The notes under the pieces are model-generated. The model saw nothing but the letters and a program-made list of their open reading frames with translations. It ran no database searches and was not told the DNA's origin. From SIG622 sp045600125 (GTDB lineage Bacteria > Bacillota > Clostridia > Oscillospirales > CAG-382): a stretch of 64,000 nucleotides of DNA. The DNA lies in NCBI GenBank assembly GCA_045600125.1, contig JAZRXH010000095.1, positions 15,214 through 79,213 of the forward strand, in the 5' to 3' direction. Position numbers and translations under genes: made by a program. This document shows positions 26,307 through 35,442 of the stretch, piece by piece (position 1 is the stretch's first letter; every line of letters begins with the position of its first letter).

Positions 26307-27146
26307 ATGAAGCTCGGAATCATCAGCGGCTGGGACGAGGAAGGCTTTGAAAGAGTGCGCTATTACGGACTCGACTATTCGGAATTCACCGCAAATCACG
26401 ACGTCAACAGCAAGGATCTTCTCGATGATAAGGAAAATATCAAAGCGAGAATGAAAAAGTATAACGTCAGGGTCGGCTCGGCGGGACGCTGGGGCATGGT
26501 GCGCATCGACGACGCCGGGAAGCCGATCCCCGAGGCGGTACGCCATGATAAGAATCTCATTGATCTCTGCTCCGACATCGGATGCCCGGTCTATAATCTC
26601 GGTGTGAACAAGGCGGAAAAGCTTTCCTCCGATGACCTTTACGATGCGGCGACAGACTACCTCGGACAGTTGTGCGATTACGCCGCCGGAAAGGGCGTAA
26701 AGCTCGGCGTATACAACTGCGACTGGGCGAATTTCATCACGTCTCCCGAGCAGTGGAGAGTCATCCTTCCGAGGATCCCCGCTCTCGGCATCAAGTACGA
26801 CCCGTCCCACAGCATCAATCACAACGGCGGGAAAGAGCTGTACCTTTCGGAAATGGCAGAGTACGGCGACCGGATCGTGCATTTCCATCTGAAGGGCGAG
26901 GTCTATATCGACGGCAAGCACTTCGACGAGCCTCCCGTCGGCATGGACATGATCCGGTGGGGAAAGGTCTTCGACGTTCTGTATGCGAAGAACTACAACG
27001 GCATGTGCTCCCTCGAGCCGCATTCGCCCAAGTGGACGGGACTGAAGGCAAGCTGGGGCGTCCATTTTGCCATAAACTTCATAAAGCCCTTCATCATGCC
27101 GGAGGACTACAGTGGCAGAAACAGCCCGAACTGCTATAATCCGTAA
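26307..27146 (+). CDS. Sugar phosphate isomerase/epimerase-type TIM barrel
   Basis: 279 residues of the AP endonuclease 2/xylose isomerase-like fold. Likely metal ligands are in VYNCDWANF, KYDPSHSI (D-x-x-H), HFHLKG and CSLEPHSP. Such enzymes isomerise or epimerise ketoses, or act in inositol and similar pathways. It closes the operon, 25 nt after the PHP gene, with a terminator at 27191-27227. No cofactor domain such as a dehydrogenase is next to it. Confidence 0.75.
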   Translation: MKLGIISGWDEEGFERVRYYGLDYSEFTANHDVNSKDLLDDKENIKARMKKYNVRVGSAGRWGMVRIDDAGKPIPEAVRHDKNLIDLCSDIGCPVYNLGVNKAEKLSSDDLYDAATDYLGQLCDYAAGKGVKLGVYNCDWANFITSPEQWRVILPRIPALGIKYDPSHSINHNGGKELYLSEMAEYGDRIVHFHLKGEVYIDGKHFDEPPVGMDMIRWGKVFDVLYAKNYNGMCSLEPHSPKWTGLKASWGVHFAINFIKPFIMPEDYSGRNSPNCYNP

Positions 27147-27190
27147 GCGGAGATTATTCAGAACACCTTGCAATACACGGAAGATATGAA

Positions 27191-27227
27191 AATGCGGAGA
27201 GAAGGTCTTTCCGCATTCTTCTTTTTT
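27191..27227 (+). terminator. Terminator after the isomerase-like gene
   Basis: AATGCGGA (27191-27198) pairs with TCCGCATT (27210-27217), then CTTCTTTTTT. Confidence 0.85.
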
Positions 27228-27259
27228 CTGCGATTGTTTCCAAATTTTATAAAATATCC

Positions 27260-27288
27260 TTGAATTATGCGAAATTCTTTGCTATAAT
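27260..27288 (+). promoter_or_regulatory. Sigma-A promoter for the flavin reductase / O-acylation operon
   Basis: TTGAAT (27260-27265), 17-bp spacer, TATAAT (27283-27288). No further promoter or terminator is obvious until 35330, so seven genes may share it. Confidence 0.65.
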
Positions 27289-27414
27289 AAAAAAGATAAT
27301 GCCGATTTATGCGTATCGGGATGCAAAATAACGGGAAGCGTGTGAAAATGCGGTGCGCATTGCCGAAGAAGGCGAAACGGATATCGTAAATCATTCCCGA
27401 AAGGAAGAACAATC

Positions 27415-27972
27415 ATGCGAAAAAGCTTCGGAGCCAATAATTTTCTTTACCCCATGCCGGTGCTTGTCATCGGGACCTACGACGAAAACGGGAACCCCGA
27501 CGCCATGACCGCCGCCTGGGGCGGATTTTCCGATACGAACGAGATATGCGTCTGCCTTTCCGCAGAGCATAAAACAACGAAGAATATCGTGTCCTCCCGC
27601 TGCTTTACCGTCAGCCCCGGTACGGTCGATACGGCGGTGCAGTGTGACTACGTGGGCATGGTGAGCGGCAACGACGAACCGGATAAAATGAAAAAGGCAG
27701 GTCTTTCTGCCGAGCGGGCAAAGCACGTCAACGCCCCGGTCTTCCGTGAACTTCCCATGGCGCTTGAATGCGAGCTGGTGCGCATCACCGGGGAGGGGCT
27801 TGTGATCGCCAGGGTAGTCGACGTTACAGCCGACGAGAGCATTCTCGGCGATGACGGGAAGATCTTATGTGAAAAGCTGAGACCCATCTGTTTTGACGGT
27901 GTTGCGGACACCTACAGAAGCATCGGGGAAAGCGTTGAGAAAGCCTTCTCCTGCTTTACGAAGCTCGGTTAA
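27415..27972 (+). CDS. Flavin reductase family protein (FMN-binding split barrel)
   Basis: 185 residues. The opening PMPVLVIGTYDENGNPDAMT and AAWGGFSD, then a KHTTKNI and FTVSP pattern, are typical of the FMN-binding flavin reductase-like family. These cytoplasmic proteins bind FMN and reduce flavins or act as partner reductases. A GAAAGGAAG ribosome site precedes the ATG. It is 33 nt upstream of the SGNH lipoprotein gene; no functional link with the envelope cassette is apparent. Confidence 0.85.
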   Translation: MRKSFGANNFLYPMPVLVIGTYDENGNPDAMTAAWGGFSDTNEICVCLSAEHKTTKNIVSSRCFTVSPGTVDTAVQCDYVGMVSGNDEPDKMKKAGLSAERAKHVNAPVFRELPMALECELVRITGEGLVIARVVDVTADESILGDDGKILCEKLRPICFDGVADTYRSIGESVEKAFSCFTKLG

Positions 27973-28005
27973 CACGAGCCGCTGTTTTTGAAAGGATATA
28001 TACGC

Positions 28006-30069
28006 ATGAATAGTAGAAAAACGGCGGGACTTTCCGTCCTGCTCCTTGCCTCGTTTTCTCTGTTTTCCTCCTGCGCAAAGCAGCCCGGGATTCCCGTCTC
28101 GGTCATGCTGACCTGCGGAGACGGCTTTACGGTCACGGGGGAGAACCCGAAAAGGATAAACAGCGGGGAGGACGTTTCCTTCCCCGTAACTCTTGAAGAA
28201 GGATACAGCTTTATCCAGGTCCTTCCCGACGGACTCGATTACACCTTTGACGGGGAGAATTTCAAAATCAAAAACGTGAAGTATCCGCTGACCGTCGAAC
28301 CCGTTGCGGCGTCGGGAAAGGAGACCTACCGCTTCAGCCTGCAGAGCCTCAGCGGCGGCGGAAACGTAAGCTCGAACATCCAAAACGGAAGGATCCGTGC
28401 CGGAACGAGGATCACCGTAGACGCCGTTCCGAAAGAAGGCTACGTATTCCTCGGGTGGAGCCTTGACAAGGCGCTTTCGACCGGGGAAGCGGAGCTTGTT
28501 TCCGAGGCAAGACAGTATTCCTTCATTCTCGAAGAGAATACGGTCATCCACGCAAACTTCAAAAACGTGGCGGAAAAGGTGGAGGACAATTCCACAAAGC
28601 CCAGATCCGTCGTCACCGAGTCGAGAATCGTAATCTATCATCCCAACGGCGGCGTCATCAACGGCACCGAGGATGAGATCTACGCCTACGAGGCGAACGA
28701 CACCTATTACATAAGCCCGAATACCGTGGCGGCTGCCGACGAGATATTCTCCCGGGACGGCTATAAGCTGGTCGGCTTCTCGGATACCGCCGACGGCAGC
28801 GGCAGATTCTTCGGCATCGGGCATACCGCCTTCTTTGCCGAGGGCGAAAACGCCGTGACAAATCTTTACTGCGTATGGAAGGAATACTCCGACATTTCGG
28901 ACTTTGAATTCCGAAGCTGCGAGGACGGCCTTGAGCTTGTGAAGTATAACGGGGACGAGGAAGAGGTCGTCATTCCCGAACGGGTGAATGGAAAGAACGT
29001 GATCTCGATCGCATCCGGCGCCATAAGCGGGGAGAATATCCGCAGTCTTTATCTTCCTTTCTGCCTTACCCGCGGCGAGAGCGGCGCCGTGACCGACTGT
29101 CCGAATCTTGCCGAGATCACTCTTTCGGATGCGCTGAAAAGCGTGCCCAATGATTTCTTCTCGGATACAGCCGTCTACAGGACCGTTCATCTGAACGCCG
29201 CCGTAAGACCCGCTTTCTCCGGCTATTACCGCAATTTCAGCCTGAAATATCAGTATCTGATGTCGCTTCCCGACGACCGCCCCAAGGTCGCCGTGCTGTC
29301 CGGCTCGAACACCGACCACGGCGTGGATACGCTCTGGATGGAACAGCAGGAGAACGGCAAGTATTATTTCATCAACTACGGCACCGACGCCGCCTTCAAT
29401 ATCACGCTGTATCTTGACTGCGTAAGCCATATGCTGGGCGAGGGGGATTATCTTCTCCATAACTTCGAGCAGATGGACTACTGCAAGGGTACCCTTGAGA
29501 TCAACGCCATGACCTTCCAGGGACTCGAATCGACCTACAATATCCTTTCGCTCATTGACATGTCCAAATACGGGAATTTCCTCGGCGCCATCTGCGAATT
29601 CAACGAAATGCGCAGCAAGATGGGAAAGGGCGATTACGTGGAGATCCCCAACGTCCACAACAAGCGCGGCGAAAAGTTCGGTATCCAGCTGGACTATAAC
29701 CGGGACGACTTCCGCAGCGGCGCCAACGGTACCTTCTGTTTCGGCTACGACGTGATCACGAAGAAGGAAGCCGAAAACCTCAGCGGCATCTACCGGGAGG
29801 CAAGAAGCAGGGGAGTGAACATCCTTATTACTTACCCGTCCTTCAACTACAACGCCATTGACGAAAAGTGCAGGAATGAAAAAGCGTATTCGGAATACGA
29901 CCGCTTCATCCGTGAAAATATGGACGCTCCGCTTATCTCCAAGGTCAGCGACTACATCTTCGAGGGCAAGTATATGTCCAACACCGACTACCACCTGAAC
30001 GAGCACGGGCGTAAGATCCGCACCGAAAATCTTCTCCGTGACTTTAAGGCATACCTCGAAAAGCACTGA
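28006..30069 (+). CDS. Surface lipoprotein with bacterial repeats, BspA-like LRR and C-terminal SGNH-type domain
   Basis: 687 residues. A lipobox FSSC acylates Cys23. Domains in order: Listeria-Bacteroides-type repeat regions (about 100-190, YVFLGWSL; and 205-300, YKLVGFSDTADGSG), a short BspA/LRR_5-like part (about 305-395, VVIPERVNGKNVISI) and an SGNH-hydrolase-like domain (about 425-687). In the last, the candidate nucleophile is Ser434 in LSGSNTDHG and the catalytic His663 in NTDYHLNEHG. Such domains transfer or remove O-acetyl groups on glycans. The start uses GAAAGGA (27990-27996). It lies 49 nt upstream of a small membrane gene and an MBOAT, so it is probably an extracytoplasmic acyltransferase partner. 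The aspartate of the usual DxxH is shifted (D661). Confidence 0.72.
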   Translation: MNSRKTAGLSVLLLASFSLFSSCAKQPGIPVSVMLTCGDGFTVTGENPKRINSGEDVSFPVTLEEGYSFIQVLPDGLDYTFDGENFKIKNVKYPLTVEPVAASGKETYRFSLQSLSGGGNVSSNIQNGRIRAGTRITVDAVPKEGYVFLGWSLDKALSTGEAELVSEARQYSFILEENTVIHANFKNVAEKVEDNSTKPRSVVTESRIVIYHPNGGVINGTEDEIYAYEANDTYYISPNTVAAADEIFSRDGYKLVGFSDTADGSGRFFGIGHTAFFAEGENAVTNLYCVWKEYSDISDFEFRSCEDGLELVKYNGDEEEVVIPERVNGKNVISIASGAISGENIRSLYLPFCLTRGESGAVTDCPNLAEITLSDALKSVPNDFFSDTAVYRTVHLNAAVRPAFSGYYRNFSLKYQYLMSLPDDRPKVAVLSGSNTDHGVDTLWMEQQENGKYYFINYGTDAAFNITLYLDCVSHMLGEGDYLLHNFEQMDYCKGTLEINAMTFQGLESTYNILSLIDMSKYGNFLGAICEFNEMRSKMGKGDYVEIPNVHNKRGEKFGIQLDYNRDDFRSGANGTFCFGYDVITKKEAENLSGIYREARSRGVNILITYPSFNYNAIDEKCRNEKAYSEYDRFIRENMDAPLISKVSDYIFEGKYMSNTDYHLNEHGRKIRTENLLRDFKAYLEKH

Positions 30070-30118
30070 GTCTTTCCTCTGTCGAAAATCGAACGATATT
30101 TACCGAAAGGAATTTGTA

Positions 30119-30394
30119 ATGACCGAGCTTATTTTCTTTTCAAAGCCGCTTCTGCTTTTTGTGCCGATCGTCTTCGGGCTTTTGCAGATTCTTCTTGTCC
30201 GAATTCCGAAGCCGGCTTCACTGGCTGTCAACGCCGTGCTTTTTACTGCCGCCGTTGTTCTGCTCATCCTCGTGGGCGGACAGCTATCGGATATCCTTGT
30301 GACGACTCTTTTTGCTTCGCTCTTGTCCTTTGTTTTCTCGGAAAACGCTTATAAGAGCGGTGCCGAAAGCGGAAAGGGGGAGGAAGAGAAATGA
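30119..30394 (+). CDS. Small two- to three-helix membrane protein of the O-acylation cassette
   Basis: 91 residues: a short polar start, hydrophobic segments at about 8-24, 29-49 and 52-70, then a charged tail rich in Glu and Lys. GAAAGGA lies 7 nt before this ATG; in-frame upstream codons fall in the preceding gene's 3' region and lack a ribosome site. The stop overlaps the MBOAT start by 4 nt (ATGA), so the two are coupled. Its place recalls the small DltX partner of DltB, but no sequence motif proves homology. Confidence 0.65.
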   Translation: MTELIFFSKPLLLFVPIVFGLLQILLVRIPKPASLAVNAVLFTAAVVLLILVGGQLSDILVTTLFASLLSFVFSENAYKSGAESGKGEEEK

Positions 30395-31854
30395 CCTTCA
30401 ATTCCGCCGTATTTCTGCTTTTTTTCCCCATCGTTCTTCTTTTCCATTTCTTTACGCCGAAGAAATACCGTGTGATCCCGCTTCTCATCGCCAGCTATTA
30501 TTTCTACGCAAGCTGGAATTTCGGTCTGATGAGCCTCATCCTTTTCACCACCGCCGTTTCGTATTTCGCCGGTATTTACATTGAAAAGACTGACTCGAAA
30601 AAGGTAAAGAAGCTGCTCCTTACCGTCACGCTCATCGCCTGCTTCGGGGTGCTGTTCTTCTTCAAGTATTTCAATTTCTTCTCCTCCGTCGTCTTTTCGG
30701 CGGCAAGGCTCTTCGGAGCCGCAGGGGAGGGCATAAGCCTGAAGCTCATCCTTCCCGTGGGTATTTCCTTCTATACCTTCCAGACGCTTTCCTACGTTAT
30801 CGACGTATACAGAGGAAGCATCCGGGCGGAACGGAATTTCCTCTATTACGCTCTCTTTGTTTCCTTCTTCCCGCAGCTGGTGGCAGGACCTATCGAGCGC
30901 CCGGAAAACCTTCTGCCGCAGCTGAAGAGCGACCTTCGCCCCGAGAGAGAAAATTTCATCGTCGGCGGCTCGGTCATGCTCATCGGCTACTTCAAGAAGA
31001 TCGCCGTGGCGGATTTCTTCGCAGGCTACGTGAACACCGTCTATAATTCCCCGGAAAACGCAAGCGGCGCTTCGGTGATCCTCGCAAGCGTTCTGTTTGC
31101 CGTTCAGATCTACTGCGACTTCTCCGGCTATACCGATATCGCCATCGGAGCGGCACGGATCATGGGTATCCGCCTCATGCGGAACTTCGACAGACCCTAC
31201 AGCTCACGTTCCGTAAGGGAATTCTGGTCAAGATGGCATATCAGCCTTTCCTCATGGTTCAAAGATTATCTTTACATACCTCTTGGCGGCAACCGGAAAG
31301 GCACGGCAAGGACGCTTCTCAACATCCTCATCGTCTTCGCCGTCAGCGGTCTGTGGCACGGTGCGGACACCACCTTTATCGTGTGGGGCGTTCTGCACGG
31401 CGTTTATCAGATTATCGGAAGACTGACGTGGAAGGCAAGACGGAAGGCATGGGAAAAGCTAGGGGTTCCGGAAAACGGGAAATTCCTTTCGGGACTCCGT
31501 GTGTTCAATACCTTTGTGCTCACCACCTTTGCCTGGATCTTCTTCCGTGCGAATAACGTGGCCGATCTCGGAACCATTCTCGGGAAACTGTTTACCTCGT
31601 GGGATACCGGCATTCTTTCCTCCGTCCGGGACGGAATGGGCTTTACCGCCACGTCTGCCGTGCTTGCCGTCCTGCTCCTTGTGACGCTCATGCTTCTTGA
31701 CAGAAGGATGTCGGCTGTCTATACCGAGGAAAAAGGAAATACCGTTTCCTTCGACCGTTCTACCGCCCTTCTTCTTGTGTGGACGGTCATTGCCGCATGG
31801 CTTCTTCTGTATGCCGGAGGCGGCGCAAGCACCTTTATTTACTTCCAGTTCTGA
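30391..31854 (+). CDS. MBOAT family membrane O-acyltransferase
   Basis: 487 residues with about eleven membrane segments. It starts MTFNSAVFLLFF as many AlgI/DltB-like proteins do and has the core motifs LILPVGISFYTFQTLSY, FFPQLVAGPIERPENLLPQ, SRWHISLSSWFKDYLYIPLGG and the invariant His323 in SGLWHGADTTFIVWG. MBOAT proteins carry acyl groups across the membrane to extracytoplasmic acyltransferases. Two SGNH-type proteins flank it. The pattern matches alginate, peptidoglycan or wall-polymer O-acetylation systems; the acceptor glycan here is unknown. Confidence 0.93.
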   Translation: MTFNSAVFLLFFPIVLLFHFFTPKKYRVIPLLIASYYFYASWNFGLMSLILFTTAVSYFAGIYIEKTDSKKVKKLLLTVTLIACFGVLFFFKYFNFFSSVVFSAARLFGAAGEGISLKLILPVGISFYTFQTLSYVIDVYRGSIRAERNFLYYALFVSFFPQLVAGPIERPENLLPQLKSDLRPERENFIVGGSVMLIGYFKKIAVADFFAGYVNTVYNSPENASGASVILASVLFAVQIYCDFSGYTDIAIGAARIMGIRLMRNFDRPYSSRSVREFWSRWHISLSSWFKDYLYIPLGGNRKGTARTLLNILIVFAVSGLWHGADTTFIVWGVLHGVYQIIGRLTWKARRKAWEKLGVPENGKFLSGLRVFNTFVLTTFAWIFFRANNVADLGTILGKLFTSWDTGILSSVRDGMGFTATSAVLAVLLLVTLMLLDRRMSAVYTEEKGNTVSFDRSTALLLVWTVIAAWLLLYAGGGASTFIYFQF

Positions 31855-31874
31855 TGAAAGGAGATGTCATATAA

Positions 31875-33305
31875 ATGAGAAAATCCATACTCCGGGTTCT
31901 TTGCTTTATTGTGGCGCTCCTTCTTCCCGCCATAGCCGTCCTCAGCATCAATGCGGCGATCCCGAAGCAGTACGGGAGGACCTTCCTTGCCGAGCTTGCA
32001 CCGAAATACGAGCGTCTTTCCTCGGTGGGTTCTCCCAAGACCGTGCTCATCGGCGGCAGTAATCTTGCCTTCGGCATCGACAGCGCCAAAATGGAAGAAT
32101 ACACCGGCAGACCCTGCGTCAACTTCGGACTGTATGCGACCCTCGGTACAAAGGCGATGCTCGAGCTTTCCCTCGGCGGGCTCGGCAGGGGAGATATCGT
32201 CGTTCTCTGCCCCGAGACCGACCCGCAGACCTATTCGCTGTTCTTTGACGCAAGGAGCATGTGTCAGGCGCTGGAGGCAAAGCCCTCCATGTTCTTCGGA
32301 CTTGAAAACGGCGAGAAGGCGAAGGTCGCCGCCGCCCTGCCGGAGCATCTTACCTCCAAGCTGAACTTTTACAGGACCGCCACCACGCCCGACCCGGAAG
32401 GTGTTTACCGAAAGGATTCCTTTAATGCGCTTGGCGACGTCGTATTCCCGAGAGAATTCAACGATATGGTGCCTATGTTCGACGAAACGACGGTGATCCT
32501 GCCCGACGCTTCCATCGTTTCGGAGGAATTCATCGGGTACGTGAACGATTATGCTGAGAAAGCCTCGAAAAAGGGCGCAAGGGTCTTTTTCAGCTTCCCG
32601 CCCATGAACGAGCTTGCCATGGCGGACGGCACCGATGAAAAGGCGCTGTATGCCTTCTATTCCTATCTTGCTTCCGTTCTCGATTTCGAGATCATCAGCA
32701 ATATAAACGATTATATCCTTGACGCCGAGTATTTTTACGATACGAACTACCATCTCAACGATACCGGCGTGGAATACCGGACCTCTCTTCTTGCCCGGGA
32801 TATAAACAGAGTCCTCGGAAATACCGAACCGCTGCTGTCTTTGTCCTTCCCGTCTCATCCCGTAAGACCCGATTCCTATTTCGGCTTCAACAAGGACGAC
32901 GACAAGACGGGATTCTTCGAGTACGAGGTCAACGGCGACGTTTGTACTCTTGTGGGGCTTACCGAAGAGGGAGCGAAGGAAGAGCTTCTCGTGATGCCGG
33001 TCTCCTATAACGGCGTGCCGGTCACCTCGATCGCAAAGGACGCCTTCGCAAAGAGCGAGTGCCTTGAGAGAGTCTTTGTCAGCGATAATACAAACCTTGT
33101 GAGCTTTGCGGACGGAGCCTTCGACAACTGCCCGACGCTGAAGCGGGTGGAGCTGACGACACTCCCGGAGCAGATCACCGCAAGTCAGCGTCTGTTCGGC
33201 GATTCGGCGAAGGACGTCCGGATCTTCGTGCCTCTCGAGCTCTATTCCAAATACGTCACGAACTACGAGTGGGGCGCTCTGACAGAGAAGATTTCCGTGA
33301 TCTGA
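31875..33305 (+). CDS. SGNH-type acyltransferase/esterase with C-terminal BspA-like LRR
   Basis: 476 residues. An N-terminal hydrophobic segment (5-27) without a lipobox acts as signal anchor. The SGNH domain spans about 50-315 with Ser62 in LIGGSNLAFGID, NFGLYAT (block II) and the His region DTNYHLND (His293; Asp289). The C-terminal 150 residues form a BspA/LRR_5-type repeat (VVPVSYNGVPVTSIAKDAF-like pattern: LVMPVSYNGVPVTSIA, then ADGAFDNCPTLKRVEL). It starts 20 nt after the MBOAT gene. It shares the SGNH fold and LRR with the lipoprotein at 28006, but with the two domains in the opposite order. Confidence 0.78.
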   Translation: MRKSILRVLCFIVALLLPAIAVLSINAAIPKQYGRTFLAELAPKYERLSSVGSPKTVLIGGSNLAFGIDSAKMEEYTGRPCVNFGLYATLGTKAMLELSLGGLGRGDIVVLCPETDPQTYSLFFDARSMCQALEAKPSMFFGLENGEKAKVAAALPEHLTSKLNFYRTATTPDPEGVYRKDSFNALGDVVFPREFNDMVPMFDETTVILPDASIVSEEFIGYVNDYAEKASKKGARVFFSFPPMNELAMADGTDEKALYAFYSYLASVLDFEIISNINDYILDAEYFYDTNYHLNDTGVEYRTSLLARDINRVLGNTEPLLSLSFPSHPVRPDSYFGFNKDDDKTGFFEYEVNGDVCTLVGLTEEGAKEELLVMPVSYNGVPVTSIAKDAFAKSECLERVFVSDNTNLVSFADGAFDNCPTLKRVELTTLPEQITASQRLFGDSAKDVRIFVPLELYSKYVTNYEWGALTEKISVI

Positions 33306-33372
33306 TCCGACAGGAGCCTTTTCTCCCCATAAGTCGAAGCGGGGAAACTAAAACGAAAGGAAGCAGTTATCC

Positions 33373-34143
33373 ATGCGTATTGTAGTCAAAGTCGGTACCT
33401 CGACTCTTGCCCATGCGGGCGGACGAATGAACATCCGGCGCATCGAAGCCCTTTGCAAGGTGCTGTCCGATCTTAAAAACGCCGGGCACGAGATCGTCCT
33501 TGTGTCCTCCGGCGCCATCGGGATGGGAACGGGAAAGCTTTCCCTTAGGGAGCGCCCGTCGGATATGCCCACAAAGCAGGCAGCCGCCGCCGTGGGACAG
33601 TGCGAGCTGATGTATACCTACGACAAGCTGTTCTCGGAGTATAACCACACCGTTGCGCAGATCCTTCTGACCGGAAGCGATATCGACAACGAAAAGCACA
33701 GACACAATTTCCATTCCACCATGGAGCGCCTTCTCGAGCTCGGCGTCCTTCCCGTCATCAACGAGAACGATACCGTGTCCACCGAGGAGATCGCCATCGG
33801 CGACAACGACACCCTCGGCGCCATCGTAGCGGTGGAGACAGAAGCCGATCTTCTTGTTCTTCTTTCGGATATCGACGGGCTCTATACCGCCGATCCGCAC
33901 AGGGTCCCGGACGCCGTTCTGATAAACCGGGTGGAGAAGATCACCCCCGAGATCATCGCTCTTGCGGGCGGTGCGGGCACTTCGCTCGGTACGGGCGGCA
34001 TGGCGACAAAGCTTCGGGCGGCGCAGATCGCCACCGAGGCGGGCACCGATATGATCATCGCAAACGGCAAGGATCCGGACATTCTCTATAATATCGCAGA
34101 CGGTAAAGAATTCGGCACGCTGTTCTGCGGAAACAAAAAGTAA
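33373..34143 (+). CDS. proB: Glutamate 5-kinase, short form without PUA domain
   Basis: 256 residues of the amino-acid kinase fold. KVGTSTLAHAGGRMN opens the nucleotide site, SSGAIGMG and INENDTVSTEEIAIGDNDTL form the glutamate and phosphate-binding parts, and LGTGGMATKLRAAQIATEAG closes the kinase. It makes gamma-glutamyl phosphate, first step of proline synthesis. The PUA domain present in longer ProB (about 370 residues) is missing; short forms occur naturally. proA lies far off at 5895. GAAAGGAAG precedes the ATG. Confidence 0.94.
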   Translation: MRIVVKVGTSTLAHAGGRMNIRRIEALCKVLSDLKNAGHEIVLVSSGAIGMGTGKLSLRERPSDMPTKQAAAAVGQCELMYTYDKLFSEYNHTVAQILLTGSDIDNEKHRHNFHSTMERLLELGVLPVINENDTVSTEEIAIGDNDTLGAIVAVETEADLLVLLSDIDGLYTADPHRVPDAVLINRVEKITPEIIALAGGAGTSLGTGGMATKLRAAQIATEAGTDMIIANGKDPDILYNIADGKEFGTLFCGNKK

Positions 34144-34234
34144 AAAGGCGTTATAGGCAACTCAATTTTGAGAAGGCGCATCCTCGCCCCGATAATCATA
34201 TAATTTTGAGGACAAATGTAACGGAGGGATCTGT

Positions 34235-35320
34235 ATGTCAAAATTCAAAGCGTTTTGTGAAAAGAAAAACGTTCGTGTTTCGGCAAAGCTCTACTTTATC
34301 GACTGTATGAGCAGTATGGCGCTGGGGCTTTTTGCCTCGCTCCTCATCGGCACGATCTTTCAGACGCTCGGCAAATATCTTGTGAACGTGAGCGCTCTTC
34401 GGGATATCGGAGAGTTCTTCAATCTTGCCGCCTCCTATGCTTCCGGCGTGACGGGAGCGGTGCTCGGCATCGCCGTGGCTTCCTCTCTGAAGGCTCCGCC
34501 TCTTGTGATGTTCAGTGCGGCGGCGGTGGGAATGTGCGGCAACGGGCTTGCCGCCGTGTATATGCTGGGCGGCACCGAGAAATCCATCACGGCAGGTCCC
34601 GTCGGTGCGCTTCTCGTGACGATTTTTGCCGTGGAGCTGGGCAAACTGGTTTCCAAGGAAACGAAGGTGGATATCCTTGTGACGCCGGTGGTCACCATCC
34701 TTTCCGGATGCCTTCTTGCAAAGCTTATCTGTCCCGTCATCGCCTATGCGATGTACTGGCTCGGCTATTTCATCAATACCGCAACGGAATATCAGCCCTT
34801 CCTTATGGGCATCATCCTTTCGGTGGTCGTGGGGATGATCCTCACGCTGCCCATCAGCTCCGCCGCGATCTGCGCCATGATCGGCATCACCGGGATCGCC
34901 GGCGGCGCCGCCTGCGTGGGCTGCTGTGCGCAGATGGTGGGCTTCGCCGTCATCAGCTTCCGTGAAAACGGTTGGGGAGGGGTAGTCGCCCAGGGGATCG
35001 GCACCTCGATGCTCCAGATGGGCAACATCGTGAAGAAGCCGGTCATATGGCTTCCTGCGACGCTTGCGGCGGCTTTTGCAGGTCCTGTGTCTACTCTTGT
35101 ATTCCGATTGGAATGCACCGGCGTATCGGCGGGCATGGGTACCTGCGGTTTTGTGGGACCTCTCGGCGTCTTCACCGATATGGGCTTTTCAAGCGGAAGG
35201 GCATGGCTCGGCGTGGTCGTGTGCTGTATCGTTCTTCCCGCCGTTCTTTCCCTTGTTTTCAATGAGTTCCTCCGGAGGATCGGCAGCGTTAAGACCGGCG
35301 ATATGAAGCTGGAGCTGTGA
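34235..35320 (+). CDS. PTS IIC-like membrane transporter (PTS_EIIC_2/PfoR type)
   Basis: 361 residues, about nine or ten membrane segments. The start (YFIDCMSSMALGLFASLLIGTIFQTLG) and Gly-rich loops such as GAVLGIAVASSLKAPPLVMFS match the small PTS_EIIC_2 group. No IIA or IIB domain is attached or adjacent, so it may work with other PTS parts or transport without phosphorylation. Substrate unknown. GGAGGG precedes the ATG; the 91-nt gap after proB holds no clear promoter. A terminator follows. Confidence 0.75.
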   Translation: MSKFKAFCEKKNVRVSAKLYFIDCMSSMALGLFASLLIGTIFQTLGKYLVNVSALRDIGEFFNLAASYASGVTGAVLGIAVASSLKAPPLVMFSAAAVGMCGNGLAAVYMLGGTEKSITAGPVGALLVTIFAVELGKLVSKETKVDILVTPVVTILSGCLLAKLICPVIAYAMYWLGYFINTATEYQPFLMGIILSVVVGMILTLPISSAAICAMIGITGIAGGAACVGCCAQMVGFAVISFRENGWGGVVAQGIGTSMLQMGNIVKKPVIWLPATLAAAFAGPVSTLVFRLECTGVSAGMGTCGFVGPLGVFTDMGFSSGRAWLGVVVCCIVLPAVLSLVFNEFLRRIGSVKTGDMKLEL

Positions 35321-35329
35321 TTTTCTTCT

Positions 35330-35368
35330 GACCCCGACGCAGATAACCGTGTCGGGGTCGGCTTTTTC
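35330..35368 (+). terminator. Terminator after the PTS IIC-like gene
   Basis: GACCCCGAC (35330-35338) pairs with GTCGGGGTC (35351-35359), followed by GGCTTTTT. Confidence 0.9.
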
Positions 35369-35442
35369 TCCGCACTCATGCGGAAAAGTGGTGTAAAATA
35401 TTAAAAATAAGTGCAAAAAAAGAAAAAAATGCATTTTACATC

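Noticed and set aside
34144..34234. AATTTTGAG repeats between proB and the PTS IIC-like gene as a regulatory site
   Set aside because: Two copies in an AT-rich gap without symmetry or promoter context are too weak to call.
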